A stretch of DNA of 64,000 nt from positions 434,001-498,000 of the forward strand of contig NZ_REFJ01000002.1 in assembly GCF_003688415.1 (NCBI RefSeq). The letters run 5' to 3'. Under the pieces are notes generated by a model. It saw nothing but the letters and a program-made list of their open reading frames with translations, was not told the origin of the DNA and ran no database searches. The DNA comes from Umboniibacter marinipuniceus. GTDB taxonomy: Bacteria > Pseudomonadota > Gammaproteobacteria > Pseudomonadales > DSM-25080. Positions 1 through 8,572 of this stretch are shown here, piece after piece (the first letter of the stretch is position 1; each line of letters opens with the position of its first letter). The translations under genes and the position numbers were made by a program.

Positions 1-23
1 TTTAAGATATAACGAGAGTTCGA

Positions 24-1013
24 TTGACCACTTATCTAGATAAAGCCACCGAAAACCATTCAGGAATCAAATTTAGCTTGGCACCAATGGAGGGAGTCGT
101 AGATGCCACGATGCGGCATATATTGACGCGCGTCGCCAACGTAGATCTTTGCGTTACTGAATTCCTCAGAGTGACAACGCAACTCTACCCTCCGAAGGTA
201 TTCTTTAAGAACTGCCCGGAGCTACTGAGCGGAAGTCACACCCAGAGCGGCGTACCCGTAGTCCTCCAGCTACTTGGCGGGCAACCAACGCCCATGGCAG
301 ACAACGCAGCACGGGCAGTAGAGCTTGGCGCCATAGGCATTGATCTAAACTTTGGCTGCCCAGCCAAGACGGTGAATAACTCGGACGGCGGTGCCGCACT
401 GCTGCAATATACAGATCGGCTTTACAACATCGTTAGCGCGGTTCGCGGTGCTGTACCGGAGCACATACCCGTCACAGCAAAGATGAGACTTGGATTCAAT
501 GACAGATCTCAGATGCACGAGAACGCCAGCGCTATACAATCAGGTGGCGCCGAAAAACTCACCGTGCATGGTCGAACGAAAAAAGACGGCTATAAACCAC
601 CTGCGGATTGGGAAGCCATCAAAGAGATTGCTGATGGGCTCCGAATCCCCGTAGTGCCAAATGGTGACATCTCAAGTGTTGCTGCCTTTGAAGCCTGCCA
701 TGCCATAAACGGCGCATCAGAATATATGCTTGGCCGCGGACTGCTTGCTAACCCAGGGTTAATTAGAGAACTTCGAAGCGATAGTGGCGAATTCAGCTGG
801 GGCGAGCTCCTCCCCTTCATACTTGAATTTCAGTATGCTGAAATGACCATAGGCCTCCGCAAGCACCAGGGCCACCGCCTAAAACAATGGCTGGCCTACC
901 TGAAAACTCACTATGCCGAAGCGGCTACCTTCTTTGAGCAGATTAAACGACTTAAAGATCCTGAACTGCTTGAAGCAGCCCTCTTAGAAGAGATTGGCCG
1001 TTATCCCGCCTAA
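24..1013 (+). CDS. dusC: tRNA-dihydrouridine(16) synthase DusC
   Basis: FMN- and NADPH-dependent enzyme that reduces a uridine in the tRNA D-loop; the DusC branch acts at U16. The N-terminal TIM-barrel motif LAPMEGVVD (about residues 19-27) and the catalytic-cysteine motif LNFGCPAKTVN (Cys112) are visible, followed by VHGRTK and PNGDI. At 329 aa it is slightly longer than the E. coli protein because of about 17 extra N-terminal residues. The start is TTG at 24 behind GAGAG; an in-frame stop lies just upstream, so the gene is complete. An in-frame ATG inside the PMEG motif is too far in to be the start. It stands alone, with decayed sequence downstream. Confidence 0.93.
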   Translation: MTTYLDKATENHSGIKFSLAPMEGVVDATMRHILTRVANVDLCVTEFLRVTTQLYPPKVFFKNCPELLSGSHTQSGVPVVLQLLGGQPTPMADNAARAVELGAIGIDLNFGCPAKTVNNSDGGAALLQYTDRLYNIVSAVRGAVPEHIPVTAKMRLGFNDRSQMHENASAIQSGGAEKLTVHGRTKKDGYKPPADWEAIKEIADGLRIPVVPNGDISSVAAFEACHAINGASEYMLGRGLLANPGLIRELRSDSGEFSWGELLPFILEFQYAEMTIGLRKHQGHRLKQWLAYLKTHYAEAATFFEQIKRLKDPELLEAALLEEIGRYPA

Positions 1014-1402
1014 CATAAGCACGCTCATAGTCAGTCATCCCTGGCGGTGGCCACACACCCCTATTGAGACTCTCTGGTTATCAGCTCATCCTTAATTGGC
1101 TTTTTTTAAAATAACTGTTATTCGTTAGAGATAACGGTATAAAATTATTAGTTGGCCGTTGTAGTACTACTGGTGCAGCTGGGTCAGCGAAATGTTTCAA
1201 TGGAGAATGGAAAGCAGGTATAAAAGATATAACAGCTCTAGAAACTAAATTCAGTAGAAGATATAGAAGCTAAATTCAGTAGAAGATATAGAAGCTAAAA
1301 TAGCAGCAGCTGCAGAAGGTGAAATACAAGCAACTAAAACAAGGTCTGATTCATCTTGAAGTGAAAGGCCTGTTGGGCCATCAGAACGCATATTCCAGAT
1401 AC
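1014..1402. other. Intergenic stretch with possible decayed coding remnant
   Basis: There is no intact gene between dusC and the tRNA cluster. On the plus strand, positions 1115-1273 are open without a start codon. They translate to a fragment containing CSTTGAAGSAKCFNGEWK, a Cys...Cys-x-Asn-Gly-x-Trp arrangement that resembles the C-terminal regions of some type IV pilin-like or tail-fibre proteins. A 25-bp direct duplication follows, then another short open stretch (1270-1359) ending in TGA. The resemblance is by eye only and the stretch may be chance. Confidence 0.25.
1245..1294. repeat. Two tandem copies of a 25-bp unit
   Basis: The unit beginning CTAAATTCAGTAGAAG occurs perfectly at 1245-1269 and 1270-1294, with a further CTAAA at 1295. 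The period of 25 is not a multiple of three, so the duplication shifts any reading frame through it. This fits non-coding or decayed sequence. Confidence 0.85.
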
Positions 1403-1434
1403 AAAAAAGGCCTACCAAATGGTAAGCCTTTTTT
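1403..1434 (-). terminator. Intrinsic terminator after tRNA-Arg copy 1
   Basis: Read on the minus strand this is a hairpin with GGTAGGCC/GGCTTACC-type arms (one mismatch), a four-base loop and a flanking T-run. It lies 9 bases past the 3' CCA of the tRNA. The A-run and T-run on either side make it potentially bidirectional. Confidence 0.8.
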
Positions 1435-1442
1435 GTTTGATA

Positions 1443-1519
1443 TGGCGCGCTCGGGAGGATTCGAACCTCCGACCGCCTGGTTCGTAGCCAGGTACTCTAT
1501 CCAGCTGAGCTACGAGCGC
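1443..1519 (-). tRNA. tRNA-Arg(ACG), copy 1
   Basis: The gene is 77 nt including an encoded CCA. On the minus strand the acceptor GCGCTCG pairs with CGAGCGC. The anticodon loop CTACGAA lies between CCTGG and CCAGG, giving anticodon ACG (read as ICG), and the T-loop is GGTTCGAATCC. Its mature sequence is identical to the second copy at 1857-1933. It has its own strong promoter upstream and its own terminator downstream. Confidence 0.97.
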
Positions 1520-1539
1520 GTTGTTCTCAAGTGGGGCGA

Positions 1540-1568
1540 ACTATACGGTTTCAAATGGGTTCCGTCAA
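1540..1568 (-). promoter_or_regulatory. Promoter of tRNA-Arg copy 1
   Basis: On the minus strand, TTGACG (1563-1568) is followed after exactly 17 bases by TATAGT (1540-1545), close to the sigma-70 consensus. A GC-rich discriminator (TCGCCCC) comes next, as is typical of stringently controlled stable-RNA promoters. The expected transcript start is around 1533, a short leader before the tRNA 5' end at 1519. Confidence 0.65.
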
Positions 1569-1814
1569 CACTAAGAATGAAAAAAATCATGAAAAAACAA
1601 CAACCTATGAGTAACCCCCTACTTGGTGTTCAAGAAACCACCAACAGTTGTTCAATATGCCATCAATTTACTCAATGAAACCTTTGTTCGAACCGAAAAG
1701 CTGAGAATAGTAATGAATAGCTAATGATGCAAATATGATGGGAGCTGAATGACTCCAAGTAGGCTAGTACTGAAGATAAAAGCTCTCTCACAGCAATATT
1801 TTCAAGCACCAAAC
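1569..1814. other. Spacer between the two tRNA-Arg units
   Basis: The 337-base space between the tRNA-Arg copies holds the copy 1 promoter at its left end and the copy 2 terminator at its right end. Between these the sequence is AT-rich. I see no coding region with a plausible start or composition and no recognisable repeat. Confidence 0.5.
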
Positions 1815-1849
1815 AAAAAAGGGCTTACCCGTTAAGGTAAGCCCTTTTT
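1815..1849 (-). terminator. Intrinsic terminator after tRNA-Arg copy 2
   Basis: A perfect 9-bp stem GGGCTTACC/GGTAAGCCC with a six-base loop is flanked by A- and T-runs, 8 bases beyond the tRNA 3' end. The arms resemble those of the copy 1 terminator, as if the tRNA and its terminator were duplicated together. Confidence 0.85.
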
Positions 1850-1856
1850 CTTAAGA

Positions 1857-1933
1857 TGGCGCGCTCGGGAGGATTCGAACCTCCGACCGCCTGGTTCGTA
1901 GCCAGGTACTCTATCCAGCTGAGCTACGAGCGC
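1857..1933 (-). tRNA. tRNA-Arg(ACG), copy 2
   Basis: The gene is 77 nt with encoded CCA and is identical in its mature sequence to the copy at 1443-1519. It lies 31 bases downstream of tRNA-Ser with no promoter in between. That gap contains an AT-rich inverted repeat (ATCTTTTA...TAAAAGAT, 1948-1965), so the Ser-Arg pair is probably one precursor transcript separated by processing. Confidence 0.97.
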
Positions 1934-1964
1934 GCAATTGCGTTTCATCTTTTAAAATAAAAGA

Positions 1965-2054
1965 TGGCGGAGAGAGAGGGATTCGAACCCTCGATCCAGT
2001 TTCCCAGATATACCCTTAGCAGGGGCACGCCTTCAGCCACTCGGCCACCTCTCC
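1965..2054 (-). tRNA. tRNA-Ser(GCT)
   Basis: The gene is 90 nt with encoded CCA and has the long variable arm of class II tRNAs. The acceptor GGAGAGG pairs with TCTCTCC, closed by one G-T wobble. The anticodon GCT reads AGC/AGU codons. It is the first gene of the Ser-Arg transcript. Its place beside lysC and alaS matches the Pseudomonas arrangement, except that csrA is absent from the interval. Confidence 0.97.
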
Positions 2055-2066
2055 AACGCGGAAAGA

Positions 2067-2094
2067 ATAATACCATAACGTTTTTAAAATCAAA
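2067..2094 (-). promoter_or_regulatory. Probable promoter of the tRNA-Ser/tRNA-Arg transcript
   Basis: On the minus strand a -10-like TATTAT (2067-2072) is preceded by TTGATT (2088-2093) at 15 bases, or TTTGAT at 16. A GC-containing discriminator (TCTTTCCGCG) leads to the tRNA 5' end. The spacing is short of optimal. Confidence 0.4.
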
Positions 2095-2169
2095 GCCCCG
2101 AAAGCTAAAAAAATGAAAATATTTAATAAAAACAATGAATTAAGTAGCTTGACAAAACTAAACGACACA

Positions 2170-2194
2170 AAAAAAGCGGCTAAAGCCGCTTTTT
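2170..2194 (-). terminator. Intrinsic terminator of lysC
   Basis: The stem AGCGGC/GCCGCT with a four-base TAAA loop is followed on the minus strand by seven T residues. It lies 30 bases after the lysC stop and separates lysC from the tRNA operon. Confidence 0.85.
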
Positions 2195-2224
2195 ATCATT
2201 AAAATCAGTAGCTTAGCCTACTAA

Positions 2225-3451
2225 CTACTCTTTAGATCCACTTAACTCAAAGGCCGAATGCAGCGCACGAACCGCCAACTCCATGTACCTTTCTTCAATG
2301 ACCACACTGGTTTTGATCTCAGAGGTGGTGATAAGCTCAATATTAATATTGTCATGCGCTAGTGCACTAAACATTTTCGCTGCAACGCCGGCGTGCGAAC
2401 GCATACCAACACCCACAATTGAAACCTTGGCAATTCTATCATCGGTTTCCACTTGCTTGGCCCCTAAACGCTCTACAACCCCTCCTAATACCTCTAGGGT
2501 TCTCGCTAAATCGCCACGAGAGACCGTAAACGTTAAATCCGTTGTATTATCAACGCCTGAGTTTTGTACAATCACATCCACTTCAATATTTGCTTCACTC
2601 ACGGGCACTAGCACGCGTGCAGCCACACCGGGTTGATCTGGCACACCGCGAACAACCACTTTCGCTTCATCACGAGTGAACGCAATGCCTGAAACTATAG
2701 CTCTTTCCATATCTTCCTCTTGATCTAGCGTGATCAGCGTTCCAGGACCATCCTTAAAGGATGATAGGACGCGCAGTGGGACATTGTACTTCCCAGCAAA
2801 CTCTACTGATCGAATTTGTAGTACCTTTGAACCCTGACTTGCTAACTCCAGCATTTCTTCAAAGGTAATCTTTTCTAGTCGGCGCGCGCCCTCACAAATA
2901 CGGGGATCGGTGGTGTAAACACCATCTACATCCGTATAGATCTGACATTCATCAGCGCGTAACGCCGCTGCCAAGGCAACTGCGGTAGTGTCCGAACCAC
3001 CACGGCCAAGCGTTGTGATATTGCCTTTTTCATCAGCACCTTGGAAGCCAGCCACCACGACCACCCTTCCCTGAGAAAGCTCACCATTTATGCGCTCGCA
3101 ATCAATGTGCTCAATGCGGGCTTTCGAATGCGACTCATCGGTTAGAATACGCACCTGAGAGCCGGTAAAGGAAATAGCCGGCACACCACGCTTATGAAGC
3201 GCAATAGAGAGCAAAGCAATCGTGACCTGTTCGCCTGTTGATAGCAGAACATCCATTTCACGTGTTGATGGTCGGTCCGATAGCTCAGTTGCTAAACCGA
3301 GAAGACGGTTCGTTTCACCGCTCATTGCTGAGACCACTACCACCACATCATTACCCGCCTGCTGGGTTGCCGCAACGCGGTCAGCTACCGCTTCAATACG
3401 TTCAACCGTGCCAACCGAGGTGCCACCATACTTTTGTACCAATAAACTCAT
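2225..3451 (-). CDS. lysC: Aspartate kinase
   Basis: Phosphorylates L-aspartate with ATP, the first step towards lysine, threonine, methionine and diaminopimelate. The N-terminal signature KYGGTSVG (residues 7-14), the FTGSQ and TLGRGGSDTTA motifs of the amino-acid kinase fold, and two C-terminal ACT domains (from about residue 265) are present. The ACT domains are the usual sites of lysine/threonine feedback control. At 408 aa it matches monofunctional Pseudomonas-type aspartokinases. It follows alaS by 46 bases and is probably cotranscribed. An intrinsic terminator lies downstream. Confidence 0.96.
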   Translation of the reverse strand: MSLLVQKYGGTSVGTVERIEAVADRVAATQQAGNDVVVVVSAMSGETNRLLGLATELSDRPSTREMDVLLSTGEQVTIALLSIALHKRGVPAISFTGSQVRILTDESHSKARIEHIDCERINGELSQGRVVVVAGFQGADEKGNITTLGRGGSDTTAVALAAALRADECQIYTDVDGVYTTDPRICEGARRLEKITFEEMLELASQGSKVLQIRSVEFAGKYNVPLRVLSSFKDGPGTLITLDQEEDMERAIVSGIAFTRDEAKVVVRGVPDQPGVAARVLVPVSEANIEVDVIVQNSGVDNTTDLTFTVSRGDLARTLEVLGGVVERLGAKQVETDDRIAKVSIVGVGMRSHAGVAAKMFSALAHDNINIELITTSEIKTSVVIEERYMELAVRALHSAFELSGSKE

Positions 3452-3497
3452 TAACTTATATTTCCACTTCTTCGCTCTAAATGAGTCGATCAGTTAT

Positions 3498-6098
3498 TTA
3501 GGAAGTCTGTTCCTCAACCCAAGTTGGAATCCCCGCGAGAACCTGTGGGAGCTTCGCGAGTCCGGTACCGCCACCCTGAGCCATGTCAGGTCGACCGCCA
3601 CCCTTGCCATCTAGCTGAGGGGCTACGAATCTCATTAAGTCACCCGCTTTTAGCTTCGCAGTGAGATCCTTCGTTACACCTGCGACTAAAGCAATTTTGT
3701 CACCGTCGTTCGCAGCAAGTAGCAGCACGCCGCTACCTAATTTTTCTTTTAATTTATCACTCAATTCACGCAGAGCATCCGCTGGCGTACCTTCAACATG
3801 AATTGCCAATACCTTGATGCCGCCCACTTCCACGGCGCGGTTAACCAGCTCACCACTAGAGGCTGCCGCAAGTTTAGCTTTGGCGCCAGCTAACTCTTTC
3901 TCAACTCGCTTGGCACCCTGTAACACTTGATCAAGTTTATCCAACAGGTTCGCCGGCTGTGCTTTGAGCTGGTCTGCTAGCTGCGCCAACAAGGATTCTT
4001 GCGCCGCTACGAGGTCATAGGCTGCCTTCCCAGTTACCGCTTCGATACGGCGAACACCCGAAGCGACACCCTGCTCATTAACAATTTTGAACAGCGCAAT
4101 ATCCCCAGTTCGATCAACGTGCGTACCACCACACAACTCAACGGAGAAGTTATCAATACCCATTGACAGTACGCGAACCTCGTCACCGTACTTCTCGCCA
4201 AATAACGCCATAGCACCTTCAGCTTTGGCTTCATCCATGGACATTGATTTAGAGCGAACTGGGGTATTGGCACGAATATGCTGATTTACAATGGCCTCTA
4301 CCTTACGAAGTGTTACTGGCGAAAGCGCTTCATTGTTAGCAAAGTCAAATCGCAGTCGATCTGGGTTGACCATAGAACCTTTCTGCATCACGTGTTCGCC
4401 GAGCTCAGCACGAAGGGTGGCGTGTAAAAGGTGAGTAGCGGAGTGATTCAGCGCCGTTGCCCGCCGCTTAATTGAATCCACCTCTGCCGTTAACTCGTCG
4501 CCTACCTTAACGCCGCCAGTCTTAACGTGAATATGGTGAAGCTGGTTCGCGGAGGCGAGCGTTGTGTTGTTTACGATCAATTCAGCTGAATCTGAGAACA
4601 GGCGACCGGTATCGCCCACCTGCCCACCTGATTCACCGTAAAACGGTGTGACGTCGAGGACGACGATACCGTCGTCACCGTTTGAAAGTGATGCAACTTG
4701 TTCGCCATCCTTCAACACCGCAACAACCTTAGCCGTTGAAGCCAATGCGTCGTAACCACAAAATTCGGTTTCACTATCCAATTTAATGGCGTCAGTGTAA
4801 TCAACCTTAAAGGAACCGGCGGCACGTGCGCGCTCACGCTGGGCGTTCATCGCCTGCTCGTAACCATCAAGATCGAGGCTGAGTCCACGCTCACGAGCCA
4901 AATCGTTGGTAAGGTCCGTAGGGAATCCATAGGTATCATATAGCTGGAAGATTACATCGCCGGGAATGACCGTACCCTCAAGCTTATCAAGCGCAGCGTC
5001 GAGCACCGAAAGGCCCTTCTCCAACGTGCGCGCAAACTGCTCTTCTTCCGCTTTGAGCGCCGCAGCGATCTTGTCGTGCTGGTCATTTAACTCTGGATAG
5101 GCATCGCCCATTTGCTCAGCTAGCGCATCAATTAATGTATAAAAGAACGGCTTAGACTGCCCTAATTGATAACCGTGGCGAACTGCGCGACGAATGATGC
5201 GACGTAGCACATAGCCCCTACCTTCATTCGAAGGCATAACGCCATCACAAATTAGGAAGCTACAGGACCGGATGTGATCAGCGATAACACGCAAGGACTT
5301 ATTCGTCAGATCCTCACAACCGGTTGCCTTAGCTGCCGCCTTGAGCAACCCTTGGAAAATATCAATATCGTAATTATTGTGAACGCCCTGCATTACCGCA
5401 GCGATACGCTCAAGCCCCATACCGGTATCGATAGAAGGGTTTGGTAATTCCACTAACTCACCAGACGCCTGACGTTCGTACTGCATGAATACCAAGTTCC
5501 AAATTTCAATATAACGATCTAAATCGTCATTTTCGCTTCCTGGCGGACCACCTGGTACATCTTCACCATGGTCATAAAAGATCTCTGAGCTTGGACCACA
5601 GGGACCGGTATCACCCATCTGCCAGAAGTTATCTTCATCTAGGCGAGAGAAACGCGACTTATCAATGCCAATCTCGTTAAACCAGATATCTGCCGCTTCG
5701 TCATCCGATACGTGGACGGTGACCCAAAGTTTTTCTTCGGGTAGGCGGAGTTCTTTAGTCAGAAAATCCCAAGCGAAACGGATAGCATCTTGTTTGAAGT
5801 AGTCGCCGAAGCTGAAATTGCCCAGCATTTCAAAGAAGGTGTGGTGTCGAGCCGTATAACCTACGTTCTCGAGATCGTTGTGTTTGCCACCGGCACGCAC
5901 ACAGCGTTGCGAGCTCGTGGCGCGACGGTAACCACGCTGTTCATCGCCCAAAAAGACATCTTTAAAGGGAACCATCCCGGCATTGGTAAACAACAACGTA
6001 GGATCGTTGCCAGGAATAAGCGAGCTGCTTGGCACCACTTGGTGCGATTTAGCTGCGAAGTAATCTAAGAAAGCTTGACGGATATCGGCACTTTTCAT
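3498..6098 (-). CDS. alaS: Alanine-tRNA ligase
   Basis: Class II synthetase that charges tRNA-Ala and edits mischarged Ser/Gly. It begins [10 protein letters not shown], the usual gammaproteobacterial N-terminus. The class II core ([20 protein letters not shown]-type GMGLERIA), the editing-domain zinc motif HSATHLLH (about residue 550) with CGGTH (about residue 654), and the glycine-rich C-Ala domain are present. I chose ATG at 6098 (866 aa) by homology. A GTG five codons upstream (6113) is also open, and neither has an ideal ribosome-binding site. lysC follows. Confidence 0.96.
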   Translation of the reverse strand: MKSADIRQAFLDYFAAKSHQVVPSSSLIPGNDPTLLFTNAGMVPFKDVFLGDEQRGYRRATSSQRCVRAGGKHNDLENVGYTARHHTFFEMLGNFSFGDYFKQDAIRFAWDFLTKELRLPEEKLWVTVHVSDDEAADIWFNEIGIDKSRFSRLDEDNFWQMGDTGPCGPSSEIFYDHGEDVPGGPPGSENDDLDRYIEIWNLVFMQYERQASGELVELPNPSIDTGMGLERIAAVMQGVHNNYDIDIFQGLLKAAAKATGCEDLTNKSLRVIADHIRSCSFLICDGVMPSNEGRGYVLRRIIRRAVRHGYQLGQSKPFFYTLIDALAEQMGDAYPELNDQHDKIAAALKAEEEQFARTLEKGLSVLDAALDKLEGTVIPGDVIFQLYDTYGFPTDLTNDLARERGLSLDLDGYEQAMNAQRERARAAGSFKVDYTDAIKLDSETEFCGYDALASTAKVVAVLKDGEQVASLSNGDDGIVVLDVTPFYGESGGQVGDTGRLFSDSAELIVNNTTLASANQLHHIHVKTGGVKVGDELTAEVDSIKRRATALNHSATHLLHATLRAELGEHVMQKGSMVNPDRLRFDFANNEALSPVTLRKVEAIVNQHIRANTPVRSKSMSMDEAKAEGAMALFGEKYGDEVRVLSMGIDNFSVELCGGTHVDRTGDIALFKIVNEQGVASGVRRIEAVTGKAAYDLVAAQESLLAQLADQLKAQPANLLDKLDQVLQGAKRVEKELAGAKAKLAAASSGELVNRAVEVGGIKVLAIHVEGTPADALRELSDKLKEKLGSGVLLLAANDGDKIALVAGVTKDLTAKLKAGDLMRFVAPQLDGKGGGRPDMAQGGGTGLAKLPQVLAGIPTWVEEQTS

Positions 6099-6198
6099 TT
6101 TGAGAAAAACCACTCTTTTCTATATCAATGGAGTATAGCGACGCACACGCCGCCAAACTATTGCTATTGCTCATAGCAATCATAAATTTTGAGCTTGA

Positions 6199-6540
6199 TT
6201 AAAGCCCCTGCTCGCTAAGCGTTTGGCCACCGAGCACGTGTATGTGAAGATGGAAGACGGTTTGCCCACCAGCTGCACCGTTATTAACAATAAAACGACA
6301 ACCCTCGGCGATACCGAGCTCTCTAGCTTGCTGAGCCGCTACCAACATCAAATGCCCTAACAGGGCTTCATCGCTTGCGGTGGTTTCGGTCAGCATGGTA
6401 ATTGGCTGTTTTGGAATCACAAGTACGTGTACAGGTGCCTGCGGCGCAATGTCATTGATCACAATGCAATGCTCGTCCTCATAAATTTTTGGTGCGGGAA
6501 TTTCTCCGCTAATAATCTTGGCGAAAATAGTGGTACTCAT
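6199..6540 (-). CDS. hinT: HIT-family purine nucleoside phosphoramidase
   Basis: Small HIT-domain protein that hydrolyses adenosine 5'-phosphoramidates such as lysyl-AMP. The histidine triad HLHIHV (His97, His99, His101) and the N-terminal [11 protein letters not shown] motif are clear, and 113 aa is the normal length. Its ATG overlaps the stop of the upstream Trm112-like gene by four bases (ATGA), indicating translational coupling. Confidence 0.92.
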   Translation of the reverse strand: MSTTIFAKIISGEIPAPKIYEDEHCIVINDIAPQAPVHVLVIPKQPITMLTETTASDEALLGHLMLVAAQQARELGIAEGCRFIVNNGAAGGQTVFHLHIHVLGGQTLSEQGL

Positions 6541-6731
6541 TCGGCGCCTGCACTCATTTCACTGGCGTCAATACGACGAGCTTCCGCTTCTAACATAACT
6601 GGAATGCCATCGCGAATGGGATAGGCCAACCCTGCAGCTTTCGAAACGAGCTCCGCACGCTCGCGATCGTAAACTAACGAGGTCTTGGTTACTGGGCAAA
6701 CTAAAATACTCAATAATTTCTCATCAATCAT
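6537..6731 (-). CDS. Trm112-like small protein (YcaR family)
   Basis: A 64-aa protein of the Trm112/YcaR (UPF0434) family. It has the [11 protein letters not shown] start and the [12 protein letters not shown] ending typical of the family. The usual second zinc-binding cysteines are not present, as in many bacterial members. Bacterial function is not settled; eukaryotic Trm112 activates methyltransferases. It sits between an M23 peptidase and hinT, overlapping hinT by four bases. Confidence 0.88.
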   Translation of the reverse strand: MIDEKLLSILVCPVTKTSLVYDRERAELVSKAAGLAYPIRDGIPVMLEAEARRIDASEMSAGAE

Positions 6732-6740
6732 AATATTCTT

Positions 6741-7583
6741 TCACTCTTCTATTGAACGACTGCCGGTATTCGGCCAGCTCGTTTCCAGTAATAATTGGGT
6801 ATCTACGCGTTGATTCATCCAGTTCATGCGCCAGTCTAAATGTGGACCTGTCGCGCGCCCTGTGGCACCGATGGCGCCAATTACCTGCCCCTGCTCAATC
6901 ACGTCACCCACTTCAACACTCACCGCTGAAAGATGTAAGAAGCTGGAGGTGAGATTAGCACCATGGGCTATGATAATCGTCCCGCCTGAATAGAACAAAT
7001 CGGATTCCGCTAAAACTACCACGCCAGCTATAGGCGCCTTAACCTGGGTCCCCGTTGGGGCGGCGATATCTAAGCCATAATGTGGCCTACCCGGCGTACC
7101 ATTATAGACTCGTTGACTACCGTATACACCCGATATACGCCCGGGCGCGGGCGAGATGGCTGGAGCGCGCCAGTATTCACCACTAACTGGGGTTAGCTTA
7201 GCCGCTGCCACCAGCGCCCCCTCAGCCCGAATTCGTGCCAAATCCTCTGCACTCGGCGTCACCGTTCGCTGAGGAACACCCTCAATTATCGATACGCTAT
7301 ATTCTCGCTCATGGACTTGGATAACCGCGACCGGCTCTTCCTGCGCCGAACTTGTCCGCCAAAGGGTATACTCGCCAACGATATCGCGGCCCACACCAAT
7401 GACAAACAGACCCTTTTCATCTGCCACGAAGGACTGGTCTAGGAACATTAGCGTATCACCCGGACAGCTCTCTCCAGACAACAGTGCACCCGAAACTGTT
7501 TTGCTGCTGATTGTCACCGGCTGGTCACAAGCCCACGTGATGGGAGCCAGAAACGCTGCGACAACTAAGACGAATTTTAACAT
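6741..7583 (-). CDS. M23-family (LytM) metallopeptidase, secreted
   Basis: Predicted periplasmic zinc peptidase acting on peptidoglycan or regulating amidases. The N-terminal signal peptide (hydrophobic residues 4-18, likely cleavage after TWA) is followed by an unassigned all-beta region. The LytM domain comes next (about 150-265), with zinc ligands in HYGLDIA (His168, Asp172) and GPHLDWRM (His248), plus His217 in FLHLS. All active-site residues are present, so catalysis is likely. The stop lies 9 bases before the Trm112-like gene. A lipobox is not convincing although a Cys follows the cleavage site. Confidence 0.88.
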   Translation of the reverse strand: MLKFVLVVAAFLAPITWACDQPVTISSKTVSGALLSGESCPGDTLMFLDQSFVADEKGLFVIGVGRDIVGEYTLWRTSSAQEEPVAVIQVHEREYSVSIIEGVPQRTVTPSAEDLARIRAEGALVAAAKLTPVSGEYWRAPAISPAPGRISGVYGSQRVYNGTPGRPHYGLDIAAPTGTQVKAPIAGVVVLAESDLFYSGGTIIIAHGANLTSSFLHLSAVSVEVGDVIEQGQVIGAIGATGRATGPHLDWRMNWMNQRVDTQLLLETSWPNTGSRSIEE

Positions 7584-7661
7584 TGCATTCCTCGTGCTTT
7601 ACGTAGAGATCGTTGATCAATTACTGATACAATAACACCACTCCAACGGAACCACGAAACG

Positions 7662-8126
7662 ATGTTAAATATTGTACTTTTCGAACCCGAAATACCGCCG
7701 AATACCGGCAACATTATTCGCTTAGCCGCCAACACCGGCTGCTATCTGCATTTGGTGGAGCCGCTAGGCTTCGAACTCGATGACAAGCGACTCCGACGAG
7801 CAGGATTGGATTACCACGAGTTTAGCGATGTTAAGATTCACGCCAACTGGGATGCCTGTTTGGCAGCGCTAGGGGAAACTCGCCTTTTCATGCTGACAAC
7901 CAAAGGCTCATCACGACCCGACCAAGCGGGCTTTATCGAAGGCGACACCCTGGTGTTCGGCCCCGAGTCCCGAGGACTCCCCGAAACCGTTAGAAACTCC
8001 GTCCCCGCTGCGCAGCGCTTGCGACTTCCTATGATGCCAAATAGTCGCAGTTTAAACCTTTCAAACGCCACCGCTATCATGGTTTATGAAGCATGGCGTC
8101 AACTTAATTTCCAAGGAGCCGAGTAA
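7662..8126 (+). CDS. trmL: tRNA (cytidine/uridine-34 2'-O)-methyltransferase
   Basis: SPOUT-class enzyme that methylates the wobble ribose of tRNA-Leu isoacceptors using S-adenosylmethionine. The motifs [33 protein letters not shown] and the knot [16 protein letters not shown] are all present, and 154 aa is normal. It is the first gene of a plus-strand run (trmL-mioC-flavodoxin) and is divergent from the M23 peptidase gene. Confidence 0.95.
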   Translation: MLNIVLFEPEIPPNTGNIIRLAANTGCYLHLVEPLGFELDDKRLRRAGLDYHEFSDVKIHANWDACLAALGETRLFMLTTKGSSRPDQAGFIEGDTLVFGPESRGLPETVRNSVPAAQRLRLPMMPNSRSLNLSNATAIMVYEAWRQLNFQGAE

Positions 8127-8128
8127 TC

Positions 8129-8572
8129 ATGGCTAAAGTACTCGTCGCCGTTGCTAGCGTGACTGGCACCGCCCGTGATATCGCCAACGACCTCATCAAC
8201 GCTAATGAACACCTTAGCGAAGTAGAAGAACCCGAAATTATCAGCCGTTGGTGTGAAGATGAAGACAGTATTCTTCTGCTGGTCACTTCTACCACCGGCG
8301 CGGGCGACATCCCTATTCCATTAAATCGTTTTCATCAATTACTCACCACGGAATTTCCACGTATCGCGGGCAAGCGATTTGCGCTGATCGCCCTCGGCGA
8401 TAGCAGCTACAGCACCTTTGCTGAAGCCGGTAATGCCCTTGAACTCGCACTTGAGGATATTGGCGCACAAGTTGTTTGTCCAAGGTTGACCTTGGATGCC
8501 ACCGAGCACTTTGAACCTAATGAGGAAGCAATGAGCTGGTTTAACCAGGAGCTTGCGCAGTATGTCAGCTGA
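8129..8572 (+). CDS. mioC: MioC-like flavodoxin-domain protein
   Basis: A 147-aa FMN-binding protein with the phosphate-binding loop SVTGTAR near the N-terminus, the TSTTGAGDIP loop and ALGDSSYSTF, as in MioC and the FMN domain of sulfite reductase. E. coli MioC has been linked to biotin synthase electron transfer. It starts 2 bases after trmL and overlaps the next flavodoxin gene, so the two flavoproteins are likely co-expressed. MioC is the best match, but a generic flavodoxin-like protein cannot be excluded. Confidence 0.8.
   Translation: MAKVLVAVASVTGTARDIANDLINANEHLSEVEEPEIISRWCEDEDSILLLVTSTTGAGDIPIPLNRFHQLLTTEFPRIAGKRFALIALGDSSYSTFAEAGNALELALEDIGAQVVCPRLTLDATEHFEPNEEAMSWFNQELAQYVS

Noticed and set aside
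1319..1678. 119-aa plus-strand open frame
   Set aside because: It runs through the terminator and the antisense strand of tRNA-Arg copy 1, and its product has no protein-like family features.
1443..2054. Integrated element at the tRNA cluster
   Set aside because: No integrase, no direct repeat of a tRNA 3' end outside the two full gene copies, and no foreign gene block beside the tRNAs.
3222..3614. 130-aa plus-strand frame opposite lysC and alaS
   Set aside because: It is antisense to the coding sequence of two conserved genes; its composition mirrors their codon pattern.
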